DNA of 46,001 nt from Candidatus Rokuibacteriota bacterium (GTDB taxonomy: Bacteria > Methylomirabilota > Methylomirabilia > Rokubacteriales > CSP1-6). Location of the stretch: assembly GCA_016193045.1 (NCBI GenBank), contig JACPSW010000015.1, forward strand, positions 1 to 46,001, in the 5' to 3' direction. A program made the position numbers and the translations under genes. The notes below the pieces were generated by a model. The model made no database searches, was not told the origin of the DNA, and saw nothing but the letters and a program-made list of their open reading frames with translations. Positions 8,171 to 15,953 of the stretch are shown in pieces. The stretch's first letter is position 1; the number at the start of each line of letters is the position of its first letter.

Positions 8171-8176
8171 TATAAT
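8171..8176 (+). promoter_or_regulatory. -10 box TATAAT for the M20 amidohydrolase gene
   Basis: A perfect TATAAT ends 8 nt before the ATG at 8185, so transcription should start within a base or two of the start codon (leaderless). No convincing -35 hexamer is visible at 16-18 nt spacing, so an activator or upstream element may help. Confidence 0.5.
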
Positions 8177-8184
8177 GGCGTGGC

Positions 8185-9408
8185 ATGCTCAAGATCTCCC
8201 TCCCCCGCCTCCGGCGCGACCTGACCGCCCTCGCCCGCTTTGGCTCGAATCCCGGTCCCGGCGTGACGCGCCCGGCCTGGAGCCCGGCCCATGAGGAAGC
8301 CCGCGCCTGGCTGCTAGTGCAAATGAAGGAGGCGGGGCTGGAGCCGTCGGTCGATCCCGCCGGAAATACCTTCGGGAGGCTCGGGGACGGCGAGCCCGTC
8401 GTCCTCACCGGCTCCCACATCGACTCGGTCCCGGAGGGCGGGACCCTGGACGGGGCGCTCGGCGTTCTGGCCGCTCTCGAATGCCTCAGGACGATCCGGG
8501 AGGCCGGGGCGCCGCTCACGCGCGCGCTCGCCGTCGTGGCGTGGAGCGACGAGGAAGGGCGGTACGGGAGCCTCTTCGGCTCGCGGGCGTTCGCGGGGCA
8601 GCTGGATGCGGCGAAGATCCCCGGGATGCGGGCGCCCGACGGCGAGCGGCTGGTGGAGGCCATGGCGCGCGCCGGCTTCAATGCCCTCGAGGCGCCGCGC
8701 GCGGCGGCGGACCCCCGGGGGGTCGCCGCCTACCTCGAGCTCCACATCGAGCAGGGGCCCCACCTGGAGGCGAAGGGCATCCCGATCGGGGTCGTGGAAG
8801 GCATCGTCGGAATCCGGCGCAACCGGATCGTCTTCCAGGGCGAGCCCGACCACGCGGGAACAACCCCGATGGCGCGCCGGAAGGACGCCTTCCTCGCCGC
8901 CGCCGAGTACGCGCTCGCGGCGCGCCAGCACGTCGTCAGGCGCGGCAGCGGCCGGAGCGTGACCAACTTCGGCGTGGTGGAGGTCAAGCCGGGCGTGACC
9001 AACATCGTCCCGGCGCGCGCCGCGCTCCTCCAGGAGATGCGGGAGCTGGACGGCAGGATCCTTGGCCGGCTCGACCGCGAGTGCGCGGCGCTGGCCCGGC
9101 GGATCGCCCGGCGGCGCGGCCTCGGTGTCGCGATCGAGAGGATCTCGCGGAACGAACCCGCACGAATGCACCCGGAGGTCCAGGGCGCGATCGAAGCCGC
9201 CGCGGCGGACCTTCGCCTCCGGACCCTCCGGATGCCGTCGGGCGCCGGCCACGACGCCCAGAATCTCGCCAGGATCACGAAGGCGGGGATGATCTTCATC
9301 CCCTCCAAGGGAGGCCGGAGCCACCGGCCCGACGAGGCCAGCGACTGGCGGGCCATCGAGCGCGGCGCCAACGTCCTCCTCCATACCCTCCTCAAGCTGG
9401 TCAGCTGA
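8185..9408 (+). CDS. M20-family Zn-dependent amidohydrolase (allantoate / N-carbamoyl-amino-acid hydrolase type)
   Basis: Predicted 407-aa metallopeptidase-fold amidase. Metal-site motifs appear in order: GSHIDSVPEGGTLDGALG (about residues 76-93), AWSDEEGRYG, LELHIEQGPHLE and GAGHDAQN. This set is diagnostic of the AmaB/AllC/HyuC group, which releases ammonia or CO2 from ureido compounds such as allantoate or N-carbamoyl-L-amino acids. Motifs do not separate these activities, and no hydantoinase or purine catabolism genes flank it. It is divergent from the acyl-CoA operon across an operator-like palindrome. The start is fixed by the adjacent -10 box. Confidence 0.85.
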   Translation: MLKISLPRLRRDLTALARFGSNPGPGVTRPAWSPAHEEARAWLLVQMKEAGLEPSVDPAGNTFGRLGDGEPVVLTGSHIDSVPEGGTLDGALGVLAALECLRTIREAGAPLTRALAVVAWSDEEGRYGSLFGSRAFAGQLDAAKIPGMRAPDGERLVEAMARAGFNALEAPRAAADPRGVAAYLELHIEQGPHLEAKGIPIGVVEGIVGIRRNRIVFQGEPDHAGTTPMARRKDAFLAAAEYALAARQHVVRRGSGRSVTNFGVVEVKPGVTNIVPARAALLQEMRELDGRILGRLDRECAALARRIARRRGLGVAIERISRNEPARMHPEVQGAIEAAAADLRLRTLRMPSGAGHDAQNLARITKAGMIFIPSKGGRSHRPDEASDWRAIERGANVLLHTLLKLVS

Positions 9409-9489
9409 CGTCGTGGCGATAGCCGTCGGGGGACCTACTTCACGAGTGGAAAGGCTCACGACCGCCCACGGGCTGGGACCCTGCCGCCA

Positions 9490-9560
9490 TTCGAGCGCGG
9501 GCTTGGCCCGCGCAATCCTCGGGGGGAGGAATCGGAAGGGGGGCGGAGCCCCCCTCCGAG
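9490..9560 (+). repeat. Family I palindromic repeat, copy 1 (upstream of gdhA)
   Basis: Begins TTCGAGCG, then a GCGCGGGC-TTG-GCCCGCGC hairpin, a GGGGGGAGGAATCGGAAG linker, and a second hairpin of GGGGGGC-GGA-GCCCCCC closed by CGGA/TCCG. It ends 7 nt before the gdhA ATG. The first stem differs from copies 3-5 (GCCGGC arms) while pairing is preserved. The remainder of the gap, 9409-9489, shows nothing recognisable. Confidence 0.85.
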
Positions 9561-9567
9561 TGTAACC

Positions 9568-10800
9568 ATGGCCGGGTTCGAGGAGGTCAACTACTACTTC
9601 CGGCGGGCCGCCCGAATCATGGACCTCTCCTCCCACGTGGAGCGGATGCTCATCACGCCGTTCCGGGAGGTGAAGGTGGACGTCTCGATTTCGATGGACT
9701 CGGGGGAATTGGGCACGTTCATCGGCTACCGGGTCCAGCACGACCGGAGCCGCGGCCCCATGAAGGGCGGCCTCCGCTACCACCCGACCCTGGACATGGA
9801 CGAGGCTCTCGGGTTGGCCTCGCTGATGACCTGGAAGACCGCCATCGTGAACCTCCCCTACGGCGGGGCCAAGGGCGGCATCGCCCTGGACCCGCACCAG
9901 CTCTCCGAGCGCGAGCTCGAGCGGCTGACGCGGCGCTTCGTCGAGCAGATCCACGACATCATCGGCCCCCAGACGGACATCCCCGCCCCCGACATGGGCA
10001 CCAACGCCCAGGTGATGGCCTGGATCATGGACGAGTACTCCAAGATCCACGGCTTCTCGCCCGCCGTGGTGACCGGCAAGCCCGTGGACCTCTTCGGCTC
10101 CAAGGGACGCGAGGAGGCCACCGGCCGCGGCGTCGTCTTCGCCATGGAGGAGTTCCTGAAGGACACCGGCGGCGGCGAGATCCGCGGCAAGCGCTGCGCC
10201 ATCCAGGGCTTCGGCAACGTGGGCTCTTGGGCCGCCCGATTCCTCCACGAGGCCGGCGCCCCCATCATCGCCGTGAGCGACCAGCGGGGCGGCATCCGGA
10301 ATCCGGAGGGCCTCGACATTCCCAAGCTCTTGGAGCACACCCGGCACGCCAAGACGGTGGTCGGGTTTCCGGGCGCGGACTCGATCTCGAACGCGGAGCT
10401 GCTCGTCTCGGACGTGGACGTGTTGATCCCCGCGGCGCTGGGAGGCGTCCTCACAAAGGAAAACGCCAAGGACGTCCGCGCCCGTTACCTGGTGGAAGCC
10501 GCCAACGCGCCGACCACGCCCGAGGCCGACGAGATCCTCACCCGGCGCGGCATCCAGATCCTCCCGGACGTGTACGCCAACGCTGGCGGGGTCACCGTCT
10601 CCTACTTCGAGTGGACCCAGAACATCCAGCAGTTCACCTGGGAGGAGGCGAAGATCGCCGCCGAGCTCAAGCGGTACATGAGCGAGGCGTACGCGACGCT
10701 CTCGCGCGTGGCTCGGGAGCGGCGGGTGCCGCTCAGGACCGCCGCCCTCATCGTGGCGATCGGAAGGGTGGGCCGGGCCACCGTCCTCCGAGGCCTCTGA
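9568..10800 (+). CDS. gdhA: Glu/Leu/Phe/Val dehydrogenase (glutamate dehydrogenase)
   Basis: Predicted 410-aa NAD(P)-dependent amino-acid dehydrogenase, full length for the hexameric GDH family. The substrate-binding segment has [11 protein letters not shown] (K66), and the catalytic lysine is about K102 in LPYGGAKGG. The catalytic aspartate lies in IPAPDMGT. The Rossmann domain carries the [10 protein letters not shown] dinucleotide-binding loop. It interconverts glutamate and 2-oxoglutarate with ammonia. Translation starts 7 nt after a G-rich hairpin repeat and lacks a good Shine-Dalgarno sequence. Cofactor choice cannot be read with confidence. The next gene follows after 4 nt. Confidence 0.93.
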   Translation: MAGFEEVNYYFRRAARIMDLSSHVERMLITPFREVKVDVSISMDSGELGTFIGYRVQHDRSRGPMKGGLRYHPTLDMDEALGLASLMTWKTAIVNLPYGGAKGGIALDPHQLSERELERLTRRFVEQIHDIIGPQTDIPAPDMGTNAQVMAWIMDEYSKIHGFSPAVVTGKPVDLFGSKGREEATGRGVVFAMEEFLKDTGGGEIRGKRCAIQGFGNVGSWAARFLHEAGAPIIAVSDQRGGIRNPEGLDIPKLLEHTRHAKTVVGFPGADSISNAELLVSDVDVLIPAALGGVLTKENAKDVRARYLVEAANAPTTPEADEILTRRGIQILPDVYANAGGVTVSYFEWTQNIQQFTWEEAKIAAELKRYMSEAYATLSRVARERRVPLRTAALIVAIGRVGRATVLRGL

Positions 10801-10804
10801 TACG

Positions 10805-11329
10805 ATGCCCATCGACAATCTGGTCCAGATGGTCTGCACCGTCCTCTGCAAGACCCTGACGCCCTCCCAGGCGAAGGAGATCCTGGCCGCGACGCGGCCG
10901 CGGTCGGTGCCCGCCGGGAGCATCGTCTTCCGCGAGGGCGAGGAGGGCAGCGGGTTGTTCCTCCTCCTCAAGGGAAGCGTGGAGGTCGTCAAGCAGGGGC
11001 CGAACGGCCTGAGCCAGCAGCTCGCCGCCGTGGACGCGCCCTCCGTGCTGGGAGAGATGAGCCTCGTCTCGGAGCGGCGGCATTCGGCCACCGTCCAGGC
11101 GATCACGGACGCAGAGTTCCGGGTACTCGGCCGCGAGGACTTCCTCCGGCTCCTGGAGCGCGACAACCTGGCCGCCCACAAGCTCATCGGGGCCATCGCC
11201 GAGGTCCTGGCCCGCCGCCTCCGCCGGATGAACGACATCACGATGGAGCTGCTCGGCCGGAGCGACACCCCACCGATGGAGGAGCTGGCCCGCTTCAAGC
11301 AGAAGCTCTTCTCCGAGTGGTCCTTCTGA
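10805..11329 (+). CDS. Cyclic nucleotide-binding domain protein
   Basis: Predicted 174-aa protein with one cyclic-nucleotide-binding (Crp-like) beta-roll: VPAGSIVFREGEEGSGLFLLLKG, then VLGEMSLVSERRHSATVQA, where the second block corresponds to the phosphate-binding cassette. No helix-turn-helix domain follows, so it is not a Crp/Fnr transcription factor in the usual sense. The C-terminal tail (about 35 residues) is charged and ends FKQKLFSEWSF. It begins 4 nt after gdhA and ends just before ctaC, so it may act as a ligand sensor linked to nitrogen or respiratory metabolism; this is speculative. Confidence 0.85.
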   Translation: MPIDNLVQMVCTVLCKTLTPSQAKEILAATRPRSVPAGSIVFREGEEGSGLFLLLKGSVEVVKQGPNGLSQQLAAVDAPSVLGEMSLVSERRHSATVQAITDAEFRVLGREDFLRLLERDNLAAHKLIGAIAEVLARRLRRMNDITMELLGRSDTPPMEELARFKQKLFSEWSF

Positions 11330-11334
11330 GCGCC

Positions 11335-12417
11335 ATGGCCGCAAGAGCGAGCGGAGGCGAGCCCTCAAGACGGCGAAGCCGCTCCTTTGCGGGCACCCGC
11401 CGGAGGCGGGTCGTGGCACCCACCCCTTGCGGGTGGGTCGTGATTCTCTTGCTGGTCTCGGCGGCCCTGCTCCTCGCCGGGTGCGGGCTGGACTCGCCCA
11501 TGACGACGGTCGAGCCAAAGTCCGACCTCGGGCGCGCCATCCACGACCTGTTCATGAACATCTCCGGCTGGGCGCTCCTGATCTTCGTGGTCGTCGAGGC
11601 GCTCCTGATCGGGGTGGTCTTCGCGTTCCGCGACCGGCCGGGTCGGGAGGAGCCCCGGGCGGTGCACGGCCACCTGGGCCTCGAGATCGCCTGGACCCTC
11701 GTCCCGGTCATCATCGTCGTCTCCATCGCCGTCCCCACCATCGCCACGATCTTCAAGACCAACGCCCCCCCGCCCCGGGAGGCGCTCGCCATCGAGGTCA
11801 CCGGCCATCAGTGGTGGTGGGAGGTCCGGTATCCCGAGCTGGGGATCGTCACCGCCAACGAGATCCACCTGCCCGTGGGCCGCGCCGTCAGCCTCTCGCT
11901 CAAGACGGCGGACGTTCTCCACAGCTTCTGGGTCCCCCGGCTCGGCGGCAAGCGGGACCTCATCGGCGGGAAGCTGAACAACCTGACCTTCACGGCGGAC
12001 GTCCCGGGGGAGTACCCGGGGCAGTGCGCCGAGTTCTGCGGCGTCTCGCACGCCAACATGCGTCTCCTGGTGGTGGCCCAGTCTACATCCGACTTCGAGG
12101 CCTGGGCGGCCCGCCTCAAGACCCCGCCGGCGCGGCCCGCCGGCGAGGCCGCCAAGGGACACCAGGCCTTCCTGGCCGGCGGCTGTGTGGCGTGCCACGC
12201 CATCCAGGGCGTCGCCGCGGGCGTGCTCGGCCCGGACCTGACCCACGTGGGCGGCCGCAAGACCCTGGCGGCGGGCATCTTGAAGAACACCCCCGACGAT
12301 CTCGCCCGCTGGCTCAGGGATCCGCCCGGGGCCAAGCCGGGCGCCCTGATGCCCAAGCTGCCGCTCACCGAGGACCAGGTCACCGCCCTGGTGGCGTACC
12401 TGCGGAGCCTCCGATGA
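11335..12417 (+). CDS. ctaC: Cytochrome c oxidase subunit II with fused cytochrome c (caa3 type)
   Basis: Subunit II of a caa3 oxidase, receiving electrons at CuA. The N-terminus has a lipoprotein signal (ILLLVSAALLLAGC), followed by two transmembrane helices and a periplasmic cupredoxin domain. CuA ligands are visible in VLHSFWVP and QCAEFCGVSHANM. The C-terminal cytochrome c domain has CVACH and a later LMPKLP axial methionine. Starts at 11335 (ATG, used here, 360 aa), 11413 (GTG) and 11440 (GTG) are all in frame; the later ones give a more normal signal peptide and avoid two hairpins. It overlaps ctaD by ATGA. Confidence 0.9.
   Translation: MAARASGGEPSRRRSRSFAGTRRRRVVAPTPCGWVVILLLVSAALLLAGCGLDSPMTTVEPKSDLGRAIHDLFMNISGWALLIFVVVEALLIGVVFAFRDRPGREEPRAVHGHLGLEIAWTLVPVIIVVSIAVPTIATIFKTNAPPPREALAIEVTGHQWWWEVRYPELGIVTANEIHLPVGRAVSLSLKTADVLHSFWVPRLGGKRDLIGGKLNNLTFTADVPGEYPGQCAEFCGVSHANMRLLVVAQSTSDFEAWAARLKTPPARPAGEAAKGHQAFLAGGCVACHAIQGVAAGVLGPDLTHVGGRKTLAAGILKNTPDDLARWLRDPPGAKPGALMPKLPLTEDQVTALVAYLRSLR
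11395..11438 (+). repeat. Tandem hairpins in the 5' end of ctaC
   Basis: ACCCGCC-GGA-GGCGGGT (11395-11411) and ACCCACCC-CTTGC-GGGTGGGT (11418-11438). Each is preceded by GC and followed by TCG-TG, so they look like a duplicated unit whose stem bases differ while pairing is kept. They end right before the GTG at 11440, which suggests they could lie in the ctaC leader rather than in coding sequence. Confidence 0.5.
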
Positions 12418-14258
12418 TCTGGGGCTGGATCACGACGGTGGACCACAAGCGGATCGGAATCCTGTACGGGGTCACCGCCTTCGTCTTCCTCCTGGTGGGC
12501 GGCCTCGAGGCGCTCCTCATCCGCCTCCAGCTGGCGCGCCCCGACGGCGCCGTCGTGAGCGCCGGCGCGTACAACGAGCTCTTCACGATGCACGGGACCA
12601 CGATGGTCTTCCTGGCGGTGATGCCGCTCAACGCCGCCTTTTTCAACTACATCGTTCCGCTCATGCTCGGCGCCCGCGACGTGGCCTTCCCCCGGCTGAA
12701 CGCGCTGTCCTACTGGGTCTTCCTCTTCGGCAGCCTCTTCCTGAACGCCAGCTTTTTCGTCAACGCCGCGCCCAATGCGGGCTGGTTCGGCTACGCCAAC
12801 CTGACCGCCAAGCAGTTCTCCCCCGGCGCGAACATCGACTTCTGGGTCCTCGGGCTCCAGATCCTCGGCGTCTCCTCGCTGATCGCCGGATTCAACTTCA
12901 TCGTGACGATCCTCAACATGCGGGCGCCGGGCATGACCTTCATGCGGATGCCCGTCTTCGTCTGGATGACGCTGGTGACCCAGTTCCTGATCGTCCTGGC
13001 CTTCCCGGTCATCACGGTGGGGCTCATCCTCCTGATGTTCGACCGTTTCTTCGGCACGAACTTCTACAACCCGGCCGCCGGCGGCAATCCCCTCCTCTGG
13101 CAGCACCTCTTCTGGCTCTTCGGCCACCCGGAGGTCTACATCCTGATCCTGCCGGCCATGGGGATCGTCTCCGAGGTCCTCCCCACGTTCGCGCGGAAGC
13201 CGCTCTTCGGCTATCCCGTCGTGGTGTACTCCGGGATGCTCATCGGCTTCTTCGGCTTCGGCGTGTGGAGCCACCACATGTTCACCGTGGGCCTCGGCGC
13301 CGTCGCCGACTCGGCCTTCGCCGTGGGCACCATGCTCATCGGCATCCCGACCGGCGTGAAGATCTTCAACTGGATCGCCACGCTCTGGGGCGGCCGGATC
13401 CGGCTGACGACGGCGCTCTGGTTCGCCCTTGGCTTCATCGCCATGTTCCTCATGGGCGGGCTCTCCGGGATCATGCACGCCTCCCCGCCGGTGGACATGC
13501 AGCAGCAGGACTCCTACTTCGTCGTCGCCCACCTCCACTACGTGCTCGTGGGCGGCAGCCTCTTCGGCATCTTCGCAGGCCTCTACTACTGGTGGCCCAA
13601 GATGACCGGCCGGATGCTGAGCGAGCGCGCCGGCCGCTGGAACTTCTGGCTCATGTTCGTGGGCTTCAACGTCACCTTCTTCCCCATGCACTTCCTGGGC
13701 CTGCTGGGAATGCCCCGCCGCATCTATACCTATGCCGGCGGGCTCGGCTGGGACCTCTGGAATCTCGTCTCCACGGTTGGGGTGTTCATCCTGGCGCTCG
13801 GCATCCTCGTCTTCCTCGCGAACGCGGTGGCGAGCCTCAGGAGCGCCGCGCCGGCGCCCGCGGATCCCTGGGACGGCCGCACGCTCGAGTGGGCCGTCGC
13901 CTCCCCGCCCCCCGAGTACAATTTCAGGCACATCCCGACGGTCCATCACCGCGACGAGCTGTGGGCCCTGAAGACGGGACGGGCCCTGGTGGAGTCCGCG
14001 CCTCCTCCGGCGCGCGAGATCCACCTCCCGCCGCCGTCCTTCTACCCGATCCTGGTGGCGGCCGGCGTCGTGCTGGCGGCCACAGGCGCCCTCACCCACC
14101 TCGGGCTGGTCATCGCCGGGGCCCTCGTGGTGGTCGTGGGCATCTACCGCTGGGCCTTCGAGCATCGCCCATCCCTCGGAGGGGGGCTCCGCCCCCCTTC
14201 CGATACGTCCCCCCGAGGGTTGCGCGGGCAAAGCCCGCGCTCGAGCGACCCGAGGTAA
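12414..14258 (+). CDS. ctaD: Cytochrome c oxidase subunit I (haem-copper, A1 type)
   Basis: Catalytic subunit of the caa3 oxidase, 614 aa, multi-spanning membrane protein. Haem-copper signatures are clear: CuB and tyrosine motif LFGHPEVYIL (with the D-channel glutamate of A1 enzymes), SHHMFTVG, and the two haem-ligand histidines in HLHYVLVGGS; an early haem ligand is in MHGTTMVFL. It reduces O2 to water and pumps protons. It overlaps ctaC by ATGA. The last 26 or so residues (beginning [10 protein letters not shown]) are translated from a dispersed palindromic repeat, so the native C-terminus was probably extended by that insertion. Confidence 0.95.
   Translation: MIWGWITTVDHKRIGILYGVTAFVFLLVGGLEALLIRLQLARPDGAVVSAGAYNELFTMHGTTMVFLAVMPLNAAFFNYIVPLMLGARDVAFPRLNALSYWVFLFGSLFLNASFFVNAAPNAGWFGYANLTAKQFSPGANIDFWVLGLQILGVSSLIAGFNFIVTILNMRAPGMTFMRMPVFVWMTLVTQFLIVLAFPVITVGLILLMFDRFFGTNFYNPAAGGNPLLWQHLFWLFGHPEVYILILPAMGIVSEVLPTFARKPLFGYPVVVYSGMLIGFFGFGVWSHHMFTVGLGAVADSAFAVGTMLIGIPTGVKIFNWIATLWGGRIRLTTALWFALGFIAMFLMGGLSGIMHASPPVDMQQQDSYFVVAHLHYVLVGGSLFGIFAGLYYWWPKMTGRMLSERAGRWNFWLMFVGFNVTFFPMHFLGLLGMPRRIYTYAGGLGWDLWNLVSTVGVFILALGILVFLANAVASLRSAAPAPADPWDGRTLEWAVASPPPEYNFRHIPTVHHRDELWALKTGRALVESAPPPAREIHLPPPSFYPILVAAGVVLAATGALTHLGLVIAGALVVVVGIYRWAFEHRPSLGGGLRPPSDTSPRGLRGQSPRSSDPR
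14175..14245 (-). repeat. Family I palindromic repeat, copy 2 (ctaD end / ctaE start)
   Basis: Reverse orientation relative to copies 1, 4 and 5. Hairpins: GGGGGGC-TCC-GCCCCCC and GCGCGGGC-AAA-GCCCGCGC. It lies within the ctaD reading frame and ends 17 nt before the ctaE GTG. Confidence 0.85.
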
Positions 14259-14262
14259 TGCT

Positions 14263-14847
14263 GTGACGACCCCTCACGAGGCCGTCATCGGCACGACGGG
14301 GCTGGACCACCGCAAGATGGGCGTCTGGGCGTTCCTGGGCTCCGAGTGCATGTTCTTCGGCTCGCTCATCGCCACGTATCTGGTCTACAAGGGCCGGAGC
14401 CTCTCCGGGCCGACCCCTCACGAGATCCTCAACATCCCCCTGACCTCCATCAGCACGTTCGTGCTCCTGATGTCGAGCCTCCTCATGGTGCTGGCGCTGG
14501 CGGCCGTCCAGCGGGGCGACGCGCTCGGCGCCCGGCTCTGGCTCTTCGGCACCCCCTTCTTCGGCCTGATCTTCTTGGGCTTCCAGGTCTACGAGTTCGT
14601 GACGTTCGTCCGCGAAGGCCTGACGCTCCAGGTGAACCTTTTCGGCGCCTCGTTCTTCGTTCTCACGGGTTTTCACGGCGCCCACGTCAGCGTGGGGGTC
14701 GTGTGGCTCCTCTCGCTGTGGACGCTGGCCCTCAGGAACCGCCTCACCCGGGCCGACGCGCTCATCGTGGAGATCGCCGGGCTCTACTGGCACTTCGTGG
14801 ACATCGTCTGGATCGTCATCTTCACCCTGGTCTACCTGATTCAGTGA
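14263..14847 (+). CDS. ctaE: Cytochrome c oxidase subunit III
   Basis: Predicted 194-aa subunit III of the haem-copper oxidase with about five transmembrane helices. It shows the typical starts and loops: KMGVWAFLGSECMFFGSLIATYLVY, then GFHGAHVSVGVVWLL, and the closing LYWHFVDIVWIVIFTLVYL signature. Length fits the short bacterial form. It begins with GTG 4 nt after ctaD ends. The upstream repeat hairpin may affect its translation. Subunit III stabilises subunit I turnover and lipid/O2 access. Confidence 0.93.
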   Translation: MTTPHEAVIGTTGLDHRKMGVWAFLGSECMFFGSLIATYLVYKGRSLSGPTPHEILNIPLTSISTFVLLMSSLLMVLALAAVQRGDALGARLWLFGTPFFGLIFLGFQVYEFVTFVREGLTLQVNLFGASFFVLTGFHGAHVSVGVVWLLSLWTLALRNRLTRADALIVEIAGLYWHFVDIVWIVIFTLVYLIQ

Positions 14848-14856
14848 GGAACTTGG

Positions 14857-15156
14857 ATGGCTGAGCACACCCAGCACCCGCCGGTCAGGACGTACCTCCT
14901 CGTCGCCGCTGTCCTGGCGGTGATCACGGCCGTGGAGGTATCGGTCTTCTACGTCACGGTCATGGCGCGCTTCCTCGCGCCGCTCCTGATCGTGCTCTCC
15001 GCCGCCAAGTTTTCCCTGGTCGTGATGTTCTTCATGCACCTCCGATCCGACCACCGGGCCTTCACGGGGCTGTTCATCGGCCCCCTGCTGGTCGCAATCG
15101 CCATCATCCTCGCGCTCCTGGCCCTCTTCGGGGCCTTCGTGGTGGCGCGGCCATGA
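14857..15156 (+). CDS. ctaF: Cytochrome c oxidase subunit IV, bacterial type
   Basis: Predicted 99-aa protein with three hydrophobic helices, the size and layout of the prokaryotic subunit IV of caa3 and bo3-like oxidases. The segment AAKFSLVVMFFMHLRSDHR matches the conserved centre of the family. It starts 9 nt after ctaE with a TGAGGA sequence upstream, and its end overlaps the start of ctaG by 4 nt (ATGA). Role: assembly or stability of the oxidase. Confidence 0.9.
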   Translation: MAEHTQHPPVRTYLLVAAVLAVITAVEVSVFYVTVMARFLAPLLIVLSAAKFSLVVMFFMHLRSDHRAFTGLFIGPLLVAIAIILALLALFGAFVVARP

Positions 15157-15953
15157 CCCACTGGGACATCCACCCCGACGTGCTGGCAGGTCTCGCGCTG
15201 TTCGGGGCGGCGTACCTCTGGGGGATCGGGCGGCGGCACCGCTCAGCGGACGGCGTCGAGGCGTGGCGGATCGCGCTCTTCTTCGCCGGGCTGGGGACCA
15301 TCTTCGTCGCCCTGAACGGACCGATCCACGATCTCTCCGACCGCTCGCTCGTGAGCGTCCACATGCTCCAGCACCTGCTGCTGACGCTCGTGGCCCCGCC
15401 CCTGCTCCTCCTCGGTGTCCCCGGGCGGCTCCTGGCACCCGCCCTGCGCAGCACGGCTGTCCGGACGATCGGCAGGCGGCTCACGCGCCCCCTTCCCGCG
15501 CTCGCCATCTTCACCGTCGTCTTCACGGCGTGGCACCTCCCGGTCCTGTACGACCTGGCGCTCCGGCATCACGGCCTCCACATCCTCGAGCACCTCCTGC
15601 TGATGGCGGCCGGCGTGCTCCTCTGGTGGCCGGTCCTGAGCCCGCTCCCTGAGTGGCGCCTCGCGCCGCCCGCCCAGCTCCTCTACCTCTTCGTGGCGGG
15701 CATTCCCATGGTGCCGGTGGCGGCCTTCATCACGCTCTCCGACCGGATCCTCTACCCGTTCTACGGCGAGGCGCCGTGGCAGTGGGGGCTCTCGCCGCTG
15801 GCCGATCAGCGCCTGGGCGGCGTCCTCATGTGGATCGGCGGGCCGCTGGTCTTCCTCATCGCGATGACGATCGTCTACTTCCGCTGGATGGGCCGGGACG
15901 CTGAGCCGGCGGTTCCGGCGCCGGCGAGGGGAGGAGCCCATGGAACTCCTTGA
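15153..15953 (+). CDS. ctaG: Cytochrome c oxidase assembly factor CtaG (caa3 type)
   Basis: Predicted 266-aa integral membrane protein of the caa3_CtaG family with about seven helices. Conserved histidine-rich segments are visible: SVHMLQHLLLTLVAPPLLLLG, AWHLPVLYDLALRH and LHILEHLLLMAAG, followed by WWPVLSP. Family members are needed for maturation of caa3 oxidase, probably copper delivery to subunit I. Its start overlaps ctaF and its last codons overlap the next gene by 14 nt, so it is part of the same transcript. No ctaA/ctaB haem A synthesis genes are in the window. Confidence 0.88.
   Translation: MTHWDIHPDVLAGLALFGAAYLWGIGRRHRSADGVEAWRIALFFAGLGTIFVALNGPIHDLSDRSLVSVHMLQHLLLTLVAPPLLLLGVPGRLLAPALRSTAVRTIGRRLTRPLPALAIFTVVFTAWHLPVLYDLALRHHGLHILEHLLLMAAGVLLWWPVLSPLPEWRLAPPAQLLYLFVAGIPMVPVAAFITLSDRILYPFYGEAPWQWGLSPLADQRLGGVLMWIGGPLVFLIAMTIVYFRWMGRDAEPAVPAPARGGAHGTP

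Noticed and set aside
9490..9560. G-rich hairpins of family I as intrinsic terminators
   Set aside because: No T-run follows any copy, copies lie in both orientations, and two are inside coding frames.
15428..15444. TGGCAC-N5-CTGCG resembling a sigma-54 promoter
   Set aside because: Inside ctaG coding sequence, with a weaker -12 element and no gene start suitably placed downstream.
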